Origin: Lachnospiraceae bacterium
GTDB lineage: Bacteria; Bacillota_A; Clostridia; Lachnospirales; Lachnospiraceae
DNA: 33,914 bases
Assembly: GCA_024684065.1 (NCBI GenBank)
Contig: JAIKXO010000132.1
Location: forward strand, 1 to 33,914
Direction: 5' to 3'
The notes beneath the pieces were generated by a model that was given only the letters and a program-made list of their open reading frames with translations, was not told the origin of the DNA and did no database searches. The position numbers and the translations under genes are program-made. Below are positions 29,693 to 33,914 of this stretch, in pieces. Each line of letters begins with the position of its first letter. Position 1 is the stretch's first letter.

Positions 29693-31177
29693 ATGGCGGC
29701 ATGTATAATGATCCAGGGAACGATGAGCGGTGTCGGAAAGAGCGTGATAACGGCCGCCCTCTGCAGGATCTTTAAACAGGACGGATACAGGGTCGCTCCT
29801 TTTAAGAGCCAGAATATGGCGCTTAATTCCTTTGTGACCGATAAAGGGCTTGAAATGGGAAGGGCGCAGGCGGTGCAGGCCTATGCGGCGGGAAAACTTC
29901 CCGATGCCAGAATGAATCCCGTGCTTCTTAAGCCGTTAAGTGAAACCGGGAGCCAGCTTATACTGAACGGAAGACCGAAGGGCAATTATAAAGCTTCGGA
30001 TTATTTCAGAATGAAGAAGAAGCTTGTTCCGGATATTTTGGATGCTTATAACGGACTTGCCCGTGAAAATGATATAATTGTCATTGAAGGAGCGGGCAGT
30101 CCTTCCGAGATAAACCTTAAATCTGAGGATATCGTCAACATGGGGCTTGCCGGGATGGTTGATTCAAAAGTCCTGCTTGTCGGAGATATCGATCCGGGAG
30201 GGGTTTTTGCCCAGCTTTACGGAACGCTTGGACTTTTGACCGATAGCGAGAAAAAGAGGGTTTCAGGTTTTATAATCAATAAATTCCGAGGTGACAAAAG
30301 CCTTCTTGAGCCGGGTCTTTCAGAGCTTTCAAAGCTGACGGGAAAGCCGGTTCTCGGAGTTGTTCCGTATGGGAAGATAAAGATCGAAGAAGAGGATTCA
30401 CTTTCGAAGGAGCTTCACAGGAAAGGCCATGACAGGCCGGTCGATATCGCGGTGATCAGGCTTCCGTTTATCTCGAACTATACGGATTTTGAGCCGTTTG
30501 AGAATTCCGCCCTTGCAGGCGTCAGATATGTGAATGGCTGCATGGAGCTTGGGAGGCCGGATCTTCTGATACTTCCGGGAAGCAAAAGCACGATAGAGGA
30601 TCTGAGATGGCTTAAGGAAACGGGGCTTTTTAAGGCTGTTTCGGCGCTCTTAAAGCTTGGTACCGATATTCTCGGTATATGCGGGGGATATCAGATGCTG
30701 GGAGAGACGATATATGATCCGGAAACGGCGGAATCGGAAAAGGGCTTCGGGTTTTTTCCAATTAACACGGCATTTATGCAAAAAAAGCAGACAAGGCAGG
30801 CCCATGGCAGAATCTTAAGCGGTCCGTTTGAGGGAACTTACGTTACGGGCTATGAGATACATCACGGAGAGACTGTGCCTGTCTCAGGAGCCGTAACGGA
30901 AAGCTTTCTTGAGCTGGAGCAGTCTGACGGGAATAAGCGGTCTGACGGATCATGGGCGGAGGGTGTCTTTGGAACGTATCTGCATGGGATCTTCGACAGC
31001 GGAGAGCTCATAGACAGGATGTGCGGATATTATCTTAAAAAAAGGGGGATATCTCCGGAAGAATATGATAAGACAATGGATTTCAGGAGCTTTCAGGATG
31101 AGCAGTATGATAAGCTGGCGGATCTCGTCAGGAAAAACGTGGATATTGACGGTATTTATTCAATAATGGGGATGTAG
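29693..31177 (+). CDS. cbiP: Adenosylcobyric acid synthase (glutamine-hydrolysing)
   Basis: This 494-residue enzyme amidates four peripheral carboxylates (b, d, e, g) of adenosylcobyrinate a,c-diamide. The N-terminal domain has the P-loop GTMSGVGKS (residues 9-17), PFKSQNMALNSFVT, and EGAGSPSEINL. The C-terminal glutaminase domain has LGICGGYQMLGE with the probable nucleophile Cys330, EIHHGET, and GTYLHGIFD with His431. Length is normal and all motifs are intact, in contrast to cbiA. The ATG follows GAGGGTG. The next gene starts three bases after the stop codon. Confidence 0.95.
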   Translation: MAACIMIQGTMSGVGKSVITAALCRIFKQDGYRVAPFKSQNMALNSFVTDKGLEMGRAQAVQAYAAGKLPDARMNPVLLKPLSETGSQLILNGRPKGNYKASDYFRMKKKLVPDILDAYNGLARENDIIVIEGAGSPSEINLKSEDIVNMGLAGMVDSKVLLVGDIDPGGVFAQLYGTLGLLTDSEKKRVSGFIINKFRGDKSLLEPGLSELSKLTGKPVLGVVPYGKIKIEEEDSLSKELHRKGHDRPVDIAVIRLPFISNYTDFEPFENSALAGVRYVNGCMELGRPDLLILPGSKSTIEDLRWLKETGLFKAVSALLKLGTDILGICGGYQMLGETIYDPETAESEKGFGFFPINTAFMQKKQTRQAHGRILSGPFEGTYVTGYEIHHGETVPVSGAVTESFLELEQSDGNKRSDGSWAEGVFGTYLHGIFDSGELIDRMCGYYLKKRGISPEEYDKTMDFRSFQDEQYDKLADLVRKNVDIDGIYSIMGM

Positions 31178-31179
31178 GC

Positions 31180-32433
31180 ATGAAAAAACGAAAGGTAACA
31201 ACTGTTATATTATTATTTATCGGTATTGCACAGGTCTGTTTTACAGGCTGCAGCGGGTATAAGGATTATCTGCTCAGACGATCGGAGGAGCTTCATGACG
31301 AGGAGGAGGATTCTGAAACCGATCAGCCGGCGGATACTTCCGGAGGGGGGACGTCTTTACCGGCCGATCCTTATGGGACAGGAATAGTGGATGTTAAGAA
31401 ACAGTTGTATTCATATGACGACATGACGGCTGATATAAAGGAGCTGTGCGAAGCCTACGGCGACAGGCTATCGTATGAAATCGCGGGAAAGAGTATTGAC
31501 AACAGGGATATATATCTGCTACATCTGGGAAATGAAAAAGCAAAGAAGCGTATTTTCGTGGATGCGGCGATACACGGCAGGGAATATATCTCGTCTCAGC
31601 TCGTGATGAAAATGGTCGAGTATTATGCCTCACGGTATGATGATAATGATTATCGCGGGGTTTCTTACAGGGATCTGCTTGACAGGGTATGCTTTGATAT
31701 TATTCCGATGGTCAATCCAGACGGAGTTTCCATAAGCCAGTATGGGGAAGAAGGGCTCAGGGATAAGGAGCTTGTTAAGCTGTTAAAAGAGTGCTACGAA
31801 AGAGATAAAGAGTATCTTGTATATTTAGATGACGGTATCGGATTTATGTACTGGGCGGATAATTATAAGAAAGAGGATTTTGACAGGAACGAGCTTTCTG
31901 AGGAATTCAAGACATATATCAGCTACGAGGAATATCTGACCCAGTGGAAGAGCAATGCGGTCGGCGTTGACATCAACGATAATTTTGACGTCGAGTGGGA
32001 GGATGCGAATTACAAGGATTATCCCTCGTACGGTATGTCGAAGGGGGAAAGGCCTGAATCCGAACCTGAGTCTGAGATGCTCATCAGGGAGAGCGGGAAA
32101 CATGATTATCTCTGTTTTTTAAACTATCATTGCAGGGGGCAGCTTATTTACTATGATTCCTATGGGATGAACGAGGAGCAGTTAAGGGCTTCCTACGGGC
32201 TCGCAGAAGAGCTTCAATTACTTACCGGGTATCTGCCTTTCAGTACTGCCCAGCATGATTCCGATAAAGCCGGCTTTGGTGAGTACATCCATATCATTCT
32301 TAATAAGCCCGGAGTTACGGTAGAGGTTGGAAAAGCTCCAAGTCCGGTCCCGATATCAGAGTTTGCCGGTATTTTTGAAAAAAATAGGGAATGCTTCGCA
32401 ATGCTTGCATATAAATACGGATATGGCAGATGA
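31180..32433 (+). CDS. Lipoprotein M14-family metallocarboxypeptidase
   Basis: This 417-residue protein has a lipoprotein signal (basic N-terminus, hydrophobic helix, lipobox FTGC with Cys24), an acidic linker, and an M14 zinc peptidase domain. The zinc ligands are HGRE (His132, Glu135) and His317 (NYHCRGQ); the general base is Glu382 in TVEVG. The Asn-Arg motif that binds the substrate carboxylate in carboxypeptidase A reads GVDINDNF (Asn266, Asp267), so the Arg is missing. Some bacterial M14 enzymes without that Arg, such as gamma-D-glutamyl-diaminopimelate peptidases, act on cell-wall peptides, and that role fits here. It sits three bases after cbiP, which looks incidental. Confidence 0.82.
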   Translation: MKKRKVTTVILLFIGIAQVCFTGCSGYKDYLLRRSEELHDEEEDSETDQPADTSGGGTSLPADPYGTGIVDVKKQLYSYDDMTADIKELCEAYGDRLSYEIAGKSIDNRDIYLLHLGNEKAKKRIFVDAAIHGREYISSQLVMKMVEYYASRYDDNDYRGVSYRDLLDRVCFDIIPMVNPDGVSISQYGEEGLRDKELVKLLKECYERDKEYLVYLDDGIGFMYWADNYKKEDFDRNELSEEFKTYISYEEYLTQWKSNAVGVDINDNFDVEWEDANYKDYPSYGMSKGERPESEPESEMLIRESGKHDYLCFLNYHCRGQLIYYDSYGMNEEQLRASYGLAEELQLLTGYLPFSTAQHDSDKAGFGEYIHIILNKPGVTVEVGKAPSPVPISEFAGIFEKNRECFAMLAYKYGYGR

Positions 32434-32458
32434 TCATTGGAATTTAACAGGGGCGCTC

Positions 32459-32487
32459 TTGTCAATACGTGATCATAAAGGTATACT
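32459..32487 (+). promoter_or_regulatory. Sigma-A promoter of the glycosyltransferase gene
   Basis: TTGTCA (32459-32464) and TATACT (32482-32487) are spaced by 17 bases, about 65 bases before the start at 32554. A second TATAAT-like sequence near 32533 lacks a matching -35 box. Confidence 0.65.
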
Positions 32488-32553
32488 GTGTTTTAAGGTG
32501 CCTGTAAGTTTACATGACATTATCGGCAATATATTATAATCAGGAGCATTAAG

Positions 32554-33513
32554 ATGGAAAATTTTGAAAATTACGATAATTATCTTTTGTCAATAGTGGT
32601 TCCCGTCTACAATGAAGAAAACGGGATCGAGCCGTTCCTTGATAGAACGGAGAGGGTTATGGAGGAGCTTGGCTGTGAATATGAGATCATTTTCAGTCTC
32701 GATCCTTCTACAGACAGGACCTATGAGGTGATAAAGGAGAATATGAGACGCAACAGGCGCATAAAACTTATCACCATGAGCAGAAGGTTCAGACAGGCGG
32801 CAGCTACCATGGCGGGCGTGCTTAACTGCAACGGAGACATCTGCGTTGTGATCGATGTAGACTTGCAGGATCCCCCGGAAGTTATTGTGGATCTTGTGGA
32901 AAAATGGAAGGAGGGGTATGACGTCGTTTATGCCCAGAGGATAGACAGACAGGGAGAGACCAGGCTCAGGAAGCTTATAGATCTGACCGCATACAGGGTG
33001 ATAAATTATCTTTCTTCCGTAGAGATCCCTGTTGATACTGCTGATTTCAGGCTGATCAACAGACGTGTCATCGAAGAACTCAGAAAGATGCCCGAAACCA
33101 ACATGTTTTTCAGAGGCATGGTAGCCTATGTGGGCTTTAAGCAGACTGCGGTAAGGTATCACAGGGAAGCACGGGCTGAGGACGAAAGCAAGTATAACAG
33201 GTTTTTCGGTGAGTTCAGGATGGGATTTCACGGAATCTTCTGTTTTTCTTCAAAACCGCTTGAATACGTTACTTTTTTGGGAGCAGGGATCACCGCGATA
33301 GGAACTTTTCTGTCATGCATTTACTTTATACAGAAAAAGCTTCTTCAGAAAAAAGAGACTGTTGTTTCCGGACTGGCAGCCCTTGTTTGGTTCATAGGAG
33401 GCATTCAGGTGTTTGTGTCGGGACTTTTGGGAGAGTATATCACAAGGATCTATGACGACGTAAAGGGAAGGCAGAGATTTATCATAGATGAATTTGATGA
33501 AAATGCTGACTGA
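32554..33513 (+). CDS. GtrB/DPM1-like family 2 glycosyltransferase
   Basis: This 319-residue protein has an N-terminal GT-A domain (SIVVPVYNEENGIEPFLD at about 13-30) and the metal-binding DVDLQDPPE (D101, D103). The acceptor-loop segment reads SRRFRQAAATMAG. Two C-terminal membrane helices (about 247-266 and 276-299) fit polyprenyl-phosphate glycosyltransferases of the GtrB/YkcC type. These transfer a sugar from a nucleotide donor onto undecaprenyl phosphate for surface-polymer modification. The sugar cannot be predicted. It has its own promoter and is followed by a strong terminator before the rRNA operon. Confidence 0.85.
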   Translation: MENFENYDNYLLSIVVPVYNEENGIEPFLDRTERVMEELGCEYEIIFSLDPSTDRTYEVIKENMRRNRRIKLITMSRRFRQAAATMAGVLNCNGDICVVIDVDLQDPPEVIVDLVEKWKEGYDVVYAQRIDRQGETRLRKLIDLTAYRVINYLSSVEIPVDTADFRLINRRVIEELRKMPETNMFFRGMVAYVGFKQTAVRYHREARAEDESKYNRFFGEFRMGFHGIFCFSSKPLEYVTFLGAGITAIGTFLSCIYFIQKKLLQKKETVVSGLAALVWFIGGIQVFVSGLLGEYITRIYDDVKGRQRFIIDEFDENAD

Positions 33514-33542
33514 GACCGGTTACAGTATCCGCGATTACGATA

Positions 33543-33574
33543 ACTGCCGGCTTTTAGCCGGCAGTCATTTTTTT
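33543..33574 (+). terminator. Rho-independent terminator of the glycosyltransferase gene
   Basis: ACTGCCGGCT pairs with AGCCGGCAGT across a TTT loop, then CATTTTTTT. It lies 30 bases after the stop codon. Confidence 0.92.
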
Positions 33575-33666
33575 ACCATATAATGTGTTTTTAACGATAT
33601 TTATGCATAGATATAGTTGTGGAAAAATATGGGGATAAGTAGATATAAAAATTTTGAAATTTATAC

Positions 33667-33695
33667 TTGACTAGATAATATCCGAGTGTTAATAT
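33667..33695 (+). promoter_or_regulatory. rRNA operon sigma-A promoter
   Basis: TTGACT (33667-33672) and TAATAT (33690-33695) are spaced by 17 bases. The upstream 80 bases are AT-rich with A-tracts and T-tracts, like an UP element. The predicted start near 33702 gives a leader of about 158 bases before the 16S 5' end. Confidence 0.8.
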
Positions 33696-33702
33696 GTCTA
33701 AG

Positions 33703-33719
33703 CTGTCCTTTGAAAACTT
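33703..33719 (+). promoter_or_regulatory. boxA-like antitermination element in the rRNA leader
   Basis: CTGTCCTTTGAAAACTT resembles the leader sequence (consensus about TGCTCTTTGAAAAC) found before Firmicutes rRNA genes. It lies at the 5' end of the predicted transcript. Confidence 0.6.
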
Positions 33720-33859
33720 AACAGTATGAACCATGAACCCGAAATTCCAGATATTATGCTGCGGGAAGCGAAGAGCGGACGCAGCAAACGTCAGAACAGA
33801 TTTTCGGAACAACGAGACCAGTTGTTTCTGAGCAAGCGGAGAGATCCGCGAAGAGATTT

Positions 33860-33914
33860 AAATTGAGAGTTTGATCCTGGCTCAGGACGAACGCTGGCGG
33901 CGTGCCTAACACAT
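33860..33914 (+). rRNA. 16S ribosomal RNA, 5' end (partial)
   Basis: The window ends inside the 16S gene: GAGAGTTTGATCCTGGCTCA, then GGACGAACGCTGGCGGCG, then TGCCTAACACAT. The GAACGCTGGCGGCGTGCCTAA wording is typical of Firmicutes. The start at 33860 is set by aligning AAATTGAGAG to the E. coli 5' end and may be off by a few bases. Confidence 0.95.

Overview
The window looks like a chromosomal segment of a low-to-mid GC member of the Clostridia, most likely Lachnospiraceae (Butyrivibrio-like). This rests on the 16S rRNA 5' end at the right edge, AGGAGG-type ribosome binding sites, sigma-A promoters with 17-bp spacers, frequent AGG arginine codons, a DUF4860 pilin-like gene, a DUF975 membrane protein and a DUF853 (YjgR/HerA-like) ATPase. 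No close relative could be checked by search. I see no tRNA, CRISPR array, transposase or prophage gene.

Layout. Positions 1-4844 (+) hold the distal part of a type IV pilus / type II secretion-like operon: a PilC/GspF platform protein, four small single-TM pilin-like proteins without canonical prepilin motifs, and a PilT-like retraction ATPase with a long charged tail. Positions 4926-7622 (-) hold proC and a DUF853 ATPase. Positions 7934-13793 (+) hold metK, dnaE and pfkA. Positions 14025-18839 are mixed: DUF975 (-), a TrmH/SpoU methyltransferase and a VOC protein (+), a sugar-nucleotidyltransferase-like gene and an AmiS/UreI channel (-), a small membrane protein (+) and an XRE regulator (-). 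Positions 19415-22562 (+) hold a large secreted protein with a duplicated DUF3298-like unit and thrH.

Positions 22727-31177 (+) form a late cobalamin cluster: cbiA (broken into two frames), cobT, cobU, cobS, a degenerate CobU-like protein, cbiB, cobD and cbiP. Together these amidate the corrin ring (CbiA, CbiP), make and attach the aminopropanol phosphate arm (CobD, CbiB), and assemble the nucleotide loop (CobU, CobT, CobS). Early ring-forming genes are not in the window. A lipoprotein M14 peptidase, a GtrB-like glycosyltransferase and an rRNA operon start follow.

The most unusual content is between the genes. (1) A 67-bp repeat that starts next to a stop codon and ends in a Shine-Dalgarno sequence occurs twice almost identically (1608-1674 and, inverted, 16201-16267), with shorter relatives before the genes at 48, 12819 and 29693. 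In the best copy one CCCCT segment could pair either upstream or with the ribosome binding site, like a translational switch. (2) A family of GGGAAACGCTGATT-type palindromes lies after metK, the secreted-protein gene and the CobU-like gene. (3) Near-identical direct repeats link the 3' ends of proC and of the AmiS gene to the adjacent spacers. (4) Both metK and the cobalamin genes have structured leaders that do not match the canonical SAM or B12 riboswitch cores as far as I can see. cbiA carries an apparent +1 frameshift exactly at the junction of its two domains.
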